Positions 26,027 to 35,359 are shown, numbered from the stretch's first letter. The stretch: DNA of 43,000 nt from an uncultured Halieaceae bacterium (GCA_913052635.1 CAJXDE010000004.1:1-43000), one strand, 5' to 3'. Numbers and translations are program-made. Notes: generated by a model not told the origin, from the sequence alone.

Positions 26027-27403
26027 ATGAAGAAGAGCACAATTTCGCTTGCCGTGGCAGCAACCGTGGCTACATCAGCGGCCGTTCATGCTGGGCAGTA
26101 CGTGAACCCCGGCAAGACGGGTCAAGCCCTGCTATTCCCGTTCTACAATGCCGACAATGGTAACTCCACCGGGATTCACATCACCAATACCACGGACGCG
26201 GTGAAGGCGGTCAAGGTTCGCTTCCTTGAGTACAAGAATTCAGACGCAGTGCTCGACTTCAACCTATACATGTCTCCTAAAGACATCTTTGCCTTCGCAG
26301 TTATCCCCGACGCCAATGGCGATGGCGCGGCCATTATTACAGGTGACGCCAGCTGCACTGTTCCAGTCTTGGGAACAGCCGGTGGTGACTTCCCAGGTAC
26401 AGCGACAGAAAACGCTGATGGCTCTACGACGCGCATTCAGCCATTCGTTAACAGCGGTTACTCCGGCGATGCAGATTCCTCTATCACACGTAGCTTGACG
26501 GGCCACGTCGAGGTGATCGAGATGGGTGTGGTTTCTGATGAAACATACGCAGCGGCGGCGACTCACGATTCGACGGGCGTCCCAGCTGACTGTGCTGCCC
26601 TCGATACTGCTTGGGCATCAGGCCCGTGGTTTGAGAACGCTTCTGCTGGCATCAGCGCTCCGACAGGCGGCTTGTCTGGCGTGGCTTACCATATCAACGT
26701 AGAGTCGGCAGCCTCGTTTGGTTTCGAGGCTACAGCGATTGATGGCTTTAGCCTGTCGGCTCAGCATACCAACCCTGGTAGCGCTAATCCCTCGATCAGC
26801 AGCGGTACCAGCGTTGCGAGTGTCCAGTTCGACGGTGCATGGACCGACTACACGATGGGTAGCGGTGCAGAGGCTGCCTCTGCTGTGTTGCAGACGGCTT
26901 CACTGTCAAATGACGTTTTGACGCTTCCCATTGTCGGCGGCATGACTGACTGGGTGGTCACTTTCCCCACCAAGCGTCCGCACGTCGACGTAGCAACTGC
27001 GGCTGACGTGATTGCGCCGTTCACCGACAACTGGGTCGGCTCGTCGGCAGAGAGTTCCGCTTGTGAGCCTGTGTCGATCGGTCGGTGGGACCGTGAAACT
27101 ACGGCGGCTGCCGCTGTCGACACCACTATTTGTAACGGGACGTCCGTTATCGCAATGGGCGCCGCTGGCACTGGGAGTGCACTGAGTGCCAGCGCCGGTC
27201 TGACGGTCTTGGACTACCCGTACTCTGAGGGTTGGGCGAAGCTCTCATTCAATAATGCAAGCCAGTCTATGACTCTGGCAAGCGGGGTTACCAGGCAGGG
27301 CTTGCCTGCAATCGGCTTTGCCGCTTACAAGGTTAGCAACGGCGCTATGAGCTATGGGCAGGCTGCTGAGCACAAGACAGAGATTACGAGCTCTGCCATC
27401 TGA
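26027..27403 (+). CDS. Exported protein of unknown function
   Basis: A 458-residue protein with a clear Sec signal peptide (MKKSTISLAVAATVATSA, cut after AVHA). The mature part opens GQYVNPGKTGQALLFPFYNA and continues HITNTTDAVKAVKVRFLEYK and VLDFNLYMSPKDIFAFAVIP. I recall similar uncharacterised exported proteins in marine gammaproteobacteria, often beginning with a VNPxGxGQ-L-L-PYY pattern. No enzyme motif is visible; the sequence is rich in Ala, Ser, Thr and Gly and probably beta-rich, with five or so Cys that may form disulfides. AGGAG lies 7 bases before the ATG at 26027; the frame is open to 25976 but that adds only non-signal residues. It has its own promoter and a strong terminator, so it is monocistronic and may be abundant. 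Secretion through the upstream T2SS is possible but unproven. Confidence 0.8.
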   Translation: MKKSTISLAVAATVATSAAVHAGQYVNPGKTGQALLFPFYNADNGNSTGIHITNTTDAVKAVKVRFLEYKNSDAVLDFNLYMSPKDIFAFAVIPDANGDGAAIITGDASCTVPVLGTAGGDFPGTATENADGSTTRIQPFVNSGYSGDADSSITRSLTGHVEVIEMGVVSDETYAAAATHDSTGVPADCAALDTAWASGPWFENASAGISAPTGGLSGVAYHINVESAASFGFEATAIDGFSLSAQHTNPGSANPSISSGTSVASVQFDGAWTDYTMGSGAEAASAVLQTASLSNDVLTLPIVGGMTDWVVTFPTKRPHVDVATAADVIAPFTDNWVGSSAESSACEPVSIGRWDRETTAAAAVDTTICNGTSVIAMGAAGTGSALSASAGLTVLDYPYSEGWAKLSFNNASQSMTLASGVTRQGLPAIGFAAYKVSNGAMSYGQAAEHKTEITSSAI

Positions 27404-27422
27404 TTCAGCACGAGTGACAACG

Positions 27423-27450
27423 AAAAGGGGCCTTTTGGCCCCTTTTTTTT
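27423..27450 (+). terminator. Rho-independent terminator after the exported protein gene
   Basis: A 10-bp stem AAAAGGGGCC / GGCCCCTTTT with a TTTT loop runs into eight T in a row. It lies 20 bases after the stop at 27403 and is one of the strongest hairpins in the window. Confidence 0.9.
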
Positions 27451-27721
27451 CGGGAAAGTAATGATAGCGAGCGCTACGGCGCTTGGTCGTTCATGCTGTT
27501 GATAGAGCTGCATGTGGGTTTCACCATCTATGTAGTGAAGGATATGGATCCATTGCTTCGCAAAAACGCGATGGTTCTCGCAGTGGAGCAGAGACCACGG
27601 ATGAGTGTCAGGGCGCGGAGTTATAAATTTCTGACACCATCGAGCGCTAGTTAGCTGCTCCAGCACTGTGTAATGACTGCACAGCGCGGTGAGCGCCGTT
27701 TGCGTGAAGACAGGAAAAATT
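27451..27721. other. Intergenic region between the terminator and the prolyl isomerase gene
   Basis: With the terminator, this gap spans about 318 bases. Short open frames exist on both strands: 53 codons from the ATG at 27493 on the plus strand, and a longer minus-strand frame that runs through the terminator hairpin. None has an SD or a recognisable family. I see no convincing promoter or RNA gene. Confidence 0.5.
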
Positions 27722-28687
27722 ATGTTTAAGCTGGTCCGGCTGAGCTGCAGGGTGTATCCAATTTGGAGTGCGCTCGGTTTCACGATAATGCTTGCATTCA
27801 CGGCCACTGCGGAAGATAGCAGTAGCATTGCGTACTACTCCACCAGCCAATTTTCGGTGACAGAGTTCGATCGCGAAATGTATCTGCGAAACGCCCCTCC
27901 TGAGGCCGGGGGGGGTATCGGCTCACGCGCGAGAAATCTCAGTGCCCTCTCGGATCTTTACGCGATCAAGCTTCTTGCATTAGAGGCGAAGAGTCTGGAT
28001 CTGCTAAGTGAGGCAGAAAAAAAATGGCTGATTGAATACGCCATCAGCATTGAGTTAATTGAGCGATACTTGCGAAAAATGGTTGAGGATAAGTTAGCAG
28101 CGACCGACTGGGAAGCTGAGGCAAGAGAGCAATATATCGCCTCTCCAGAGGACTATCGGATGCCAGAGTCTGTCTCGTTGAGAACGTTATTAATCAGAAC
28201 TGAGGATCGCTCAGAGTCGGAAGCCATGAGAATCGCAGTCGATTTGTTAGGTCAAGCTAAGCAGCCCGGGTCCGATTTCAGCAAACTCGTGACCGAGCAC
28301 ACTGAGGATGCTAGTGCGGCGGTGAACGGCGGGTTGATGTCTGGAATTATTCGGGGCCAAACTGTGCCACCATTTGATGAGGCAGCCTTCGCGTTGAGAA
28401 CGCCAGGCGAGTTTAGTGAGCCCGTAGTTTCGCAGTTTGGAGTTCATCTCATACAACTTGTGGAGTACAGCCCGGCAGAGCAACTAACCTACGAACAAGT
28501 GGCACAGCGTATTATTAACGAACTCAAGCCCATCCGGGCTGCGCAGTACCGAAGAGGGTTACAGGAGGAGGCGCGGGAGCGAAAGCTAGAGGGGTTCGTT
28601 GAGCACACCGAAGCACTTGATGGGCTGATATCTCGCACCTCAGATGGTGCATTGGGGCGCAAATTTTCGATTGACCCGGAGTTTTGA
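27722..28687 (+). CDS. Parvulin-type peptidylprolyl isomerase, exported
   Basis: A 321-residue PpiC/SurA-related protein. A hydrophobic N-terminal signal or anchor (VYPIWSALGFTIMLAFTATA, then EDSSS) points to the periplasm. A helical N-domain of about 110 residues is followed by the rotamase domain near 145-245: SVSLRTLLIRTEDRSESEA, DFSKLVTEHTEDASAAVNGG, IIRGQTVPPFDEAAFALRTP and GEFSEPVVSQFGVHLIQLVE, all standard parvulin landmarks. AGGA lies 7-8 bases before the ATG at 27722; a GTG 33 bases upstream is a weaker option. Known relatives help fold exported proteins. The neighbouring exported protein could be a client, but only position suggests it. Confidence 0.85.
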   Translation: MFKLVRLSCRVYPIWSALGFTIMLAFTATAEDSSSIAYYSTSQFSVTEFDREMYLRNAPPEAGGGIGSRARNLSALSDLYAIKLLALEAKSLDLLSEAEKKWLIEYAISIELIERYLRKMVEDKLAATDWEAEAREQYIASPEDYRMPESVSLRTLLIRTEDRSESEAMRIAVDLLGQAKQPGSDFSKLVTEHTEDASAAVNGGLMSGIIRGQTVPPFDEAAFALRTPGEFSEPVVSQFGVHLIQLVEYSPAEQLTYEQVAQRIINELKPIRAAQYRRGLQEEARERKLEGFVEHTEALDGLISRTSDGALGRKFSIDPEF

Positions 28688-28749
28688 GCCTCGTTACATA
28701 AATGCTGGCTAATACTGGCGTCTGAGTCCCAACTCCGCGGGTAAAAACT

Positions 28750-29880
28750 ATGACGGGCGGTTCAGCGTTCCCCAACTTCAATCCAGCGCTCCATTCACTG
28801 CGTGGCCTCGCTGCTTGCGCTGTTATGCTATTCCACTGGGAGCAGTTTTTTCCTGCTTTTGGTGCCTTGGTTCAAGGCTTAGTGCCTGCTAATTCTCTCC
28901 TCGACCCCACTGCCTACGTTGGCTTTGGATGGATGGGGGTCCCGCTGTTTTTCATACTCTCCGGCTGGCTCTTGGGAGGGCAGGTGATTCGCGCCGATAT
29001 CACTGCGGGATATCTGCGCCATTTCTGGACACGCCGCTTTTTGCGAATTTATCCGGCAGTGTGGGCGGAATTACTGGTTCTGCTGTTGCTTGCGCGCTCG
29101 ATACCGGGGCTCATAGACGCGGCCAGTTACAACACGCTACACCTGCAGTTTTTACTCTGGTTGAACCTGCCACCTTTCATGGCCGCTCCGCTAAACCTTG
29201 TATGGTGGACGCTACCGGTTGAACTAAGCTTTTACTTGTTATTGCCCTTATTGGGCTGGTGCGCAGGTTTCATCAATTGGCGAGTATTGCTACTGAGCAG
29301 CCTGCTGATCACCCTGGCCTGGCGTTTTTTGATTTTCTCCACGACTGAGGTGGACAATTACGTTGCGATACTGCCGGTGCTCGACTCGCTTCTGGGGACT
29401 CTTTTTACGTTCATGCTCGGTTTTAGCCTTAACTTTCTCCCGGATGCCCTTACGGTTGAGCAACGTCAGAAAGGGATCATTACTGGGCTTTTATTGTTAC
29501 TGGGGCTCATGCAGTGGCAGCTTCACATGGACGCGGTGTATTGGTCGGGCCATTGGATATTGGTCGTTTGGCCGCCGCTGGTCGCGCTGGCAATCGCGGT
29601 ATTGGTATATCACCTTAAGGATCCTCTGCCGAGCATGGCTTGGCTATCGAGTCGTTTTCTGGTGTGGCTGGGGCACATCAGCTTCGGGATCTACCTATGG
29701 CACTTTCAGGTGATGAGGGTGATGGTGCTGTTGTTCCCGGATATGTGGGGCACTCCCGGGCAAAGTTTGCTGGCATTACTGGTCGTTGTGCCCATAACCC
29801 TCGGCTTGGCGGCGCTCAGTTTTTATCTGATTGAGAGACCCCTTATGGGCTGGGGTAAGAAGAGATTGTCGGTCATCTGA
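28750..29880 (+). CDS. Acyltransferase 3 family membrane protein (OafA/YrhL-like)
   Basis: A 376-residue polytopic membrane acyltransferase with about ten hydrophobic segments. FNPALHSLRGLAACAVMLFH carries the Arg of the family N-terminal motif and the catalytic His. FTWMGVPLFFILSG-like residues appear as FGWMGVPLFFILSGWLLGG, followed by FWTRRFLRIYPAVW, the conserved FLxxRxxRIxP signature. WTLPVELSFYLLLPLLG contains the WxLxxE-[FY] motif. HISFGIYLWHFQV near the C-terminus is also typical. Such enzymes move acetyl or similar groups to sugars of LPS or other glycans. No SGNH domain is fused. It follows the prolyl isomerase by 62 bases. The acceptor is unknown. Confidence 0.9.
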   Translation: MTGGSAFPNFNPALHSLRGLAACAVMLFHWEQFFPAFGALVQGLVPANSLLDPTAYVGFGWMGVPLFFILSGWLLGGQVIRADITAGYLRHFWTRRFLRIYPAVWAELLVLLLLARSIPGLIDAASYNTLHLQFLLWLNLPPFMAAPLNLVWWTLPVELSFYLLLPLLGWCAGFINWRVLLLSSLLITLAWRFLIFSTTEVDNYVAILPVLDSLLGTLFTFMLGFSLNFLPDALTVEQRQKGIITGLLLLLGLMQWQLHMDAVYWSGHWILVVWPPLVALAIAVLVYHLKDPLPSMAWLSSRFLVWLGHISFGIYLWHFQVMRVMVLLFPDMWGTPGQSLLALLVVVPITLGLAALSFYLIERPLMGWGKKRLSVI

Positions 29881-30333
29881 GTGCTCGCTTAATTCATGAG
29901 CTTCCGGCCCGCTGCGGCTAAAGGCGCAGACTACTAATCAATAACCCCTTTATTCTGTGTTGACCTTTAACGGACAGGATTCACGCTATGTTTGTTGTCT
30001 GTGGGAAACCCCATGCGCATTGTTTCTCTGTTGTCAGACGATCAATCTTTGACCATAGGGTTTTTGCCTTACGCCCGGAAAGCCTCTTCGCCAAAGAAAT
30101 GGCACTTGTGTGCGCTCACACCACGCATCTCGTTGACGGCTGTGATCACAGAAGTGCTTGCCACTTTGCCGCACCGGTAGACAATGACGTCCAGGGTCAC
30201 TCGGAGTAGTCCGCGCAGCGAAACCACTGTCATTGTAACTGAGGACGCCCTGCCCCATGGTGTCAGGTTTCCAAAGAACTGTTGTGCAGCAACTCGATAC
30301 GAGCGCTAGGTGGCATAACTCAGGAGGGTCAAT
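29881..30333. other. 453-base gap holding a broken sulfotransferase remnant
   Basis: No full-length gene is visible. On the plus strand only short frames without recognisable content occur. On the minus strand, 30069-30233 encodes a sulfotransferase-like N-terminus (listed separately). The strong SD of the following permease gene begins at 30322. A TTGACC at 29960 has no good -10 at the right distance. Confidence 0.55.
30069..30233 (-). pseudogene. Sulfotransferase N-terminal remnant
   Basis: A 54-codon minus-strand frame from an ATG at 30233. It reads RVTLDVIVYRCGKVASTSVI and then AVNEMRGVSAHKCHFFGEEA before a TAA. The strand-loop-helix GKVASTSV preceded by VIVYR is the 5'-phosphosulfate-binding loop of PAPS sulfotransferases, and an HxCHF-like segment commonly follows in that family. 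The rest of the expected 200 or more residues is missing: after the TAA the same frame gives eight more codons and another stop, and no other frame continues the fold. There is no clear SD. It looks like the start of a decayed gene; a chance frame is possible but the motif is good. It differs from the intact sulfotransferase at 13541-14350. Confidence 0.45.
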
Positions 30334-31611
30334 TTGCAGGCACAAAACACCACGACTTTTTTCGCCACGATGCGGAATCGCCGCATCCTAATCTGTGTGA
30401 TGACAGGTCTGGCGTCGGGTATGCCCCTGTACTTATTGATTCAGTTGGTACCCGCCTGGCTCCGGGCGGCGGAGGTGTCCCTCGCCGAGATCGGCTTGTT
30501 TGCGCTGGTGGGCCTGCCGTATACCTGGAAATTTCTCTGGGCACCGCTCATGGACCGGATCCGGCTACCGCTGGGGCGTCGTCGCGGCTGGATGCTCTCT
30601 GCCCAAATCGGCCTGGTGTGCGCTATCGGCGCGTTGGGCTACATCGACCCGCTCAATCAGACTGCGTTAGTAGCCGTCCTCGCCTCACTGATTGCGTTTC
30701 TCAGCGCCACCCAGGATGTGGCGATCGATGCCTATCGCCGGGAAATTCTGCCTGATGAGGAGCTGGGCCTCGGTAACGCCGTTCATGTCCAGGCTTATCG
30801 AATCGCGAGTCTGGTGCCAGGATCGCTATCTTTGATTTTGGCCGATATTCTGCCCTGGGTCTGGGTGTTCTGGATTACCGCCGCCTTCATGGGGGTGGGC
30901 ATCTTGCTGTCACTCAGCGTAACTGAGCCAGAGCAGGTGGGTCCCCAGCCCCGCACGTTACGCGAGACCCTAGTCACGCCATTCAGCGAGTATTTTCAGC
31001 GTGTTGGCTGGCGTACTGCGGCCTTGGCGTTGTTTTTCATGGTGGCCTATAAGCTTGGCGATAACATGGCGACGGCATTGGCGACGCCGTTTTATCTCGA
31101 TCTTGGCTTTTCAATGACCGAGATCGGATTGGTCGCCAAGCATGCGGCGCTCTGGCCGGCGATCGCCGGCGGCTTACTGGGAGGCATCCTAATGCTTCGC
31201 CTAGGTATTAACCGCGCGCTTTGGATTTTCGGGTTGGTGCAGATGATCAGCATCTTAGGCTTTGCTTGGCTGGCAAGCGTGGGTAATGCCCTGTGGCTGC
31301 TCGCCGTGGTGATAGCGTTTGAGTACCTGGGGGTCGGTCTTGGCACAGCCGCCTTTACCGCCTTCATTGCTAGAGAATCCAGCCGGACATTTGCGGCAAC
31401 CCAGTTTGCGCTGTTTACGGCGCTCGCCGCACTGCCGCGCTCTTTGGCCAACGCCGTCACCGGATTTGTCGTTGAGGAAACGGGCTGGGTGTTGTTCTTT
31501 GTGTTGTGTACGTTACTGGCGATTCCGGGCATGGTCACTCTGACATGGGTGGCGCCGTGGCGTATTGAGGCCGAAACTGTGGATCAGGCATCAACGGCGG
31601 GACCGACATGA
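30334..31611 (+). CDS. AmpG-like major facilitator permease
   Basis: A 425-residue MFS transporter with 12 or so hydrophobic segments. VMTGLASGMPLYLLIQLVPA and LFALVGLPYTWKFLWAPLMD followed by LPLGRRRGWMLSAQ match the AmpG muropeptide permease family. AmpG imports anhydro-muropeptides for cell-wall recycling; several AmpG-like paralogs have unknown substrates. SATQDVAIDAYRREILP is a second conserved AmpG segment. The start is TTG at 30334, chosen because AGGAGG lies exactly 6 bases upstream; an ATG at 30370 has no SD. fxsA follows with a gap of about 13 bases. Confidence 0.85.
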   Translation: MQAQNTTTFFATMRNRRILICVMTGLASGMPLYLLIQLVPAWLRAAEVSLAEIGLFALVGLPYTWKFLWAPLMDRIRLPLGRRRGWMLSAQIGLVCAIGALGYIDPLNQTALVAVLASLIAFLSATQDVAIDAYRREILPDEELGLGNAVHVQAYRIASLVPGSLSLILADILPWVWVFWITAAFMGVGILLSLSVTEPEQVGPQPRTLRETLVTPFSEYFQRVGWRTAALALFFMVAYKLGDNMATALATPFYLDLGFSMTEIGLVAKHAALWPAIAGGLLGGILMLRLGINRALWIFGLVQMISILGFAWLASVGNALWLLAVVIAFEYLGVGLGTAAFTAFIARESSRTFAATQFALFTALAALPRSLANAVTGFVVEETGWVLFFVLCTLLAIPGMVTLTWVAPWRIEAETVDQASTAGPT

Positions 31612-31624
31612 GGCATCGAATGTG

Positions 31625-32152
31625 ATGAAGTGGTTATTGTTTCTTTACCCGTGGCTGGAATTGTGGAGCCTCATTGAGCTGGGTGCACGAACCAGTGTCA
31701 CCACCGCAATGCTCTGGCTCCTGGGTGCGGGAGTACTGGGTATTGTGCTATTTCGCCTTGCGGGTCTTCAGACCCTCGAGCATTTGCAGCAAGCCCAGCG
31801 CGAGGGTGCACTGAGCCAGCAACTGCTGATGGGCAACGTCGCGCGGCTGGTGGCAGGGGTCCTTCTGATCGTCCCCGGCCTGATTTCTGATGCAATGGCC
31901 GCTGTTGTGTTGATCGCCCCCCTGAGGATCTTGCTCGCCAAACTGATGGTCGCGGGGTCTGCAAATGCCCAGTACAGTCATGAACGGTGGCAGGCAGGGC
32001 CATCCGGTTTCCGCACTGACCCTCGCAATAGTCATTTGGAGGACGAGGGGGTCACCTTACAGGGTGAGTTCGAGCCGGTGTCCCCGGACTCCGAGGGCGC
32101 GCACCGCGATACGATCGCGCCACTGGAGCACAACCCAACTGAGCGGGGTTGA
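31625..32152 (+). CDS. fxsA: FxsA family membrane protein
   Basis: A 175-residue FxsA protein; E. coli FxsA, when overproduced, relieves F exclusion of phage T7, and its normal job is unclear. The N-terminal 125 residues hold hydrophobic segments with the family pattern: FLYPWLELWSLIELGARTS, GVLGIVLFRLAGLQTL and LLIVPGLISDAMAAVVLIAP. The cytoplasmic tail of about 50 residues is polar and acidic. ATG at 31625 gives the standard start (MKWLLFL); a GTG directly before it is possible. GAGG overlapping the permease stop serves as SD. As in several proteobacteria it lies just upstream of groES. Confidence 0.9.
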   Translation: MKWLLFLYPWLELWSLIELGARTSVTTAMLWLLGAGVLGIVLFRLAGLQTLEHLQQAQREGALSQQLLMGNVARLVAGVLLIVPGLISDAMAAVVLIAPLRILLAKLMVAGSANAQYSHERWQAGPSGFRTDPRNSHLEDEGVTLQGEFEPVSPDSEGAHRDTIAPLEHNPTERG

Positions 32153-32223
32153 GCAGGCAGAGAGGCGCATCCCCTCACTTTTTCCTTGAAAAACGCCCTT
32201 TTTTAACCTTAAACCGCCTTTTT

Positions 32224-32250
32224 TTAGCACTCTCCCTTGCAGACTGCTAA
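32224..32250. promoter_or_regulatory. CIRCE element (HrcA operator)
   Basis: TTAGCACTC, nine spacer bases, then GACTGCTAA. The canonical CIRCE is TTAGCACTC-N9-GAGTGCTAA, so 17 of 18 arm bases match. It lies 94 bases before groES and only 7 bases before the -35 of a sigma-32 promoter. CIRCE is the binding site of the heat-inactivated repressor HrcA. The hrcA gene is not in this window. Confidence 0.85.
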
Positions 32251-32257
32251 AAAATCC

Positions 32258-32283
32258 CTTGAAATGCGCGTCCCTGCCCCCAT
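32258..32283 (+). promoter_or_regulatory. Sigma-32 heat-shock promoter of groESL
   Basis: CTTGAAA (32258-32264), a 13-base spacer, then CCCCAT (32278-32283). This matches the sigma-32 consensus CTTGAAA-N11-16-CCCCATnT almost perfectly. Transcription would start near 32291 and give a leader of about 50 bases before groES. Confidence 0.88.
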
Positions 32284-32343
32284 TGAGGGGGTAAGCCCGT
32301 TAGGGTGAGCTAGCGAAATCGATAATGTTGGAGAGTTAAACCC

Positions 32344-32634
32344 ATGAATATTCGTCCGTTGTACGACCGCGTGGTCGTTCGTCGAAAGGAAGAAGAGGAA
32401 ACCTCAGCGGGAGGCATCGTCCTGCCCGGCTCTGCCAAAGAGAAGCCCAATCAGGGTGAGGTAGTGGCGGTTGGTGATGGCAAAGTGATGGATAACGGCG
32501 AGCAACGCGCGTTGTCGGTGAAAGTCGGTGACACGGTTGTTTTTGGCCAGTACGCCGGCAGCAACACCATCGAGGTGGACGGCGAAGAGCTGATCCTGAT
32601 GAGCGAGAGTGAAATTTTTGCGGTCGTTGAGTAA
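32344..32634 (+). CDS. groES: Co-chaperonin GroES
   Basis: The 96-residue lid of the GroEL chamber. The N-terminal [20 protein letters not shown] includes the start of the mobile loop, and [20 protein letters not shown] is the classic GroES signature. The C-terminal half has [15 protein letters not shown] and [15 protein letters not shown]. Size is exactly standard. GGAGAG lies 8-9 bases before the ATG. It is the first gene of the groES-groEL operon, driven by the sigma-32 promoter and probably repressed through CIRCE. Confidence 0.98.
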   Translation: MNIRPLYDRVVVRRKEEEETSAGGIVLPGSAKEKPNQGEVVAVGDGKVMDNGEQRALSVKVGDTVVFGQYAGSNTIEVDGEELILMSESEIFAVVE

Positions 32635-32648
32635 GCGCACCGCACTGA

Positions 32649-34304
<1,656 letters not shown>

Positions 34305-34325
34305 GTGCGCTGAGCGAAGATAAAA

Positions 34326-34350
34326 AGCCCGGCTTCTGCCGGGCTTTTTT
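34326..34350 (+). terminator. Rho-independent terminator of groESL
   Basis: An 8-bp stem AGCCCGGC / GCCGGGCT with a TTCT loop, followed by six T and preceded by five A. It stands 21 bases after groEL. Confidence 0.93.
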
Positions 34351-34481
34351 ATGGCTGAATGAGCGTGGTGAGGGGTCGACCTCGTATTGCCGTAGCATAA
34401 GTCGTCATCCGTATAGGGGATCATGAAAAACAAGCTGTTTGAGGACCGCCGATCTAACCACCGCTCGGGCGCGGGCTGATA

Positions 34482-34487
34482 TATAAT
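34482..34487 (+). promoter_or_regulatory. -10 element before the PuuD-like gene
   Basis: A perfect TATAAT, overlapped by an extended -10 option (TGA before TATATA). No good -35 is found 16-18 bases upstream. It lies 54 bases before the ATG at 34541 and behind the groEL terminator, so the gene most likely has its own promoter here. Confidence 0.45.
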
Positions 34488-34540
34488 GCTGCTCGGGCAG
34501 GGCCTTTGCGCCGTCATTACAAAAACCGGGAGACGCACGC

Positions 34541-35176
34541 ATGTCTTATATTGAGTTTTTCTTTCGCTATTTCCATGTGCTGGCCGGCATCGTCTGGATC
34601 GGCATGCTGTACTACTTCAACTTTGTTCAGACCGAGTATTTCAAGGAAGCTGAGGCGAGCGCTAAATCGGATGCCATGGCCAAACTGGCGCCTCGCGCAC
34701 TGTGGTGGTTCCGCTGGGGAGCCATGCTCACCTTCCTGACAGGTGCATACCTCTTTCACAAGATCGGCGCGTTTGGAATGGCCATGCCCGCGATCTGGGT
34801 GGGCGCACTGGCGGGCACCTTTATGTTCCTCAATGTCTGGCTGGTGATTTGGCCGAATCAGCAGATCGTGCTGGGCATGAAAGAGGGCGACGGCCCTGCG
34901 GCCGCCGCGAAGGCGGGCCTTGCGAGCCGCACCAACACCTTGTTTTCTGGCCCCATGCTTTTGGGCATGCTGGGTTCGAAGCATATCGCTGCAATCTCAA
35001 CCCAGGTTGGCGGCTCGGTGTCTGATATGGGATTGTTCACGGCCATGGGAATCATCATTGTGCTCGAAATCAACGCCCTCTTCGGCGGCATGGGCCCGAT
35101 GAAGTCTGTGATGGGCGTGGTTCATTGCTCTCTTGCGCTGATGTTGGCGATTCTGGGCATTTTGCTGTACCTCTGA
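34541..35176 (+). CDS. PuuD-like membrane protein (urate hydroxylase N-domain family)
   Basis: A 211-residue integral membrane protein with about six hydrophobic segments. It resembles the membrane domain of PuuD (DUF989), the cytochrome-c-linked urate hydroxylase: FFRYFHVLAGIVWIGMLYYF, WFRWGAMLTFLTGAYLF, NVWLVIWPNQQIVLGMKEG and the SRTNTLFSGPMLLGML segment are all characteristic. The C-terminal cytochrome c domain with CXXCH, found in full PuuD, is absent; the gene ends in FGGMGPMKSVMGVVHCSLAL and one last helix. His residues in the first and sixth helices (FHVLAG, VVHCSL) could bind haem. No purine catabolism gene is near, so urate as substrate is doubtful. A terminator follows directly. 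Confidence 0.75.
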   Translation: MSYIEFFFRYFHVLAGIVWIGMLYYFNFVQTEYFKEAEASAKSDAMAKLAPRALWWFRWGAMLTFLTGAYLFHKIGAFGMAMPAIWVGALAGTFMFLNVWLVIWPNQQIVLGMKEGDGPAAAAKAGLASRTNTLFSGPMLLGMLGSKHIAAISTQVGGSVSDMGLFTAMGIIIVLEINALFGGMGPMKSVMGVVHCSLALMLAILGILLYL

Positions 35177-35208
35177 TTGCATCGGTCAATCGCTATCAAC
35201 ATTTTGAG

Positions 35209-35233
35209 AAGCGGCCTACGGGCCGCTTTTTTT
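35209..35233 (+). terminator. Rho-independent terminator after the PuuD-like gene
   Basis: An 8-bp stem AAGCGGCC / GGCCGCTT with a TACG loop, ending in seven T. It stands 33 bases after the stop codon. Confidence 0.9.
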
Positions 35234-35359
35234 GTGCGCGGCAGAACGGTGATCAGTACTCATGGGGTTTGATGCCAGCCACTCTTATTCGGCAGAAGCC
35301 TCACTATGTTATTTGCCGCGCCTTCATAGGCTGACCTCATCCATCCGCGAGCCAATAGA

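Noticed and set aside
27493-27654. 53-codon plus-strand frame in the gap before the prolyl isomerase
   Set aside because: No SD and no recognisable motif; likely chance.
27352-27828. 158-codon minus-strand frame between the exported protein and prolyl isomerase genes
   Set aside because: It runs through the strong plus-strand terminator hairpin, overlaps two real genes, has no SD and matches no family I know.
29988-30209. 73-codon plus-strand frame in the gap after the acyltransferase gene
   Set aside because: It lies opposite the sulfotransferase-like minus-strand frame and has no family features; the minus strand is the meaningful one.
32186-32214. TTGAAA with a possible -10 as a sigma-70 promoter before CIRCE
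   Set aside because: The best -10 at proper spacing matches only three of six bases, so I do not list it, although a vegetative promoter upstream of CIRCE would make regulatory sense.
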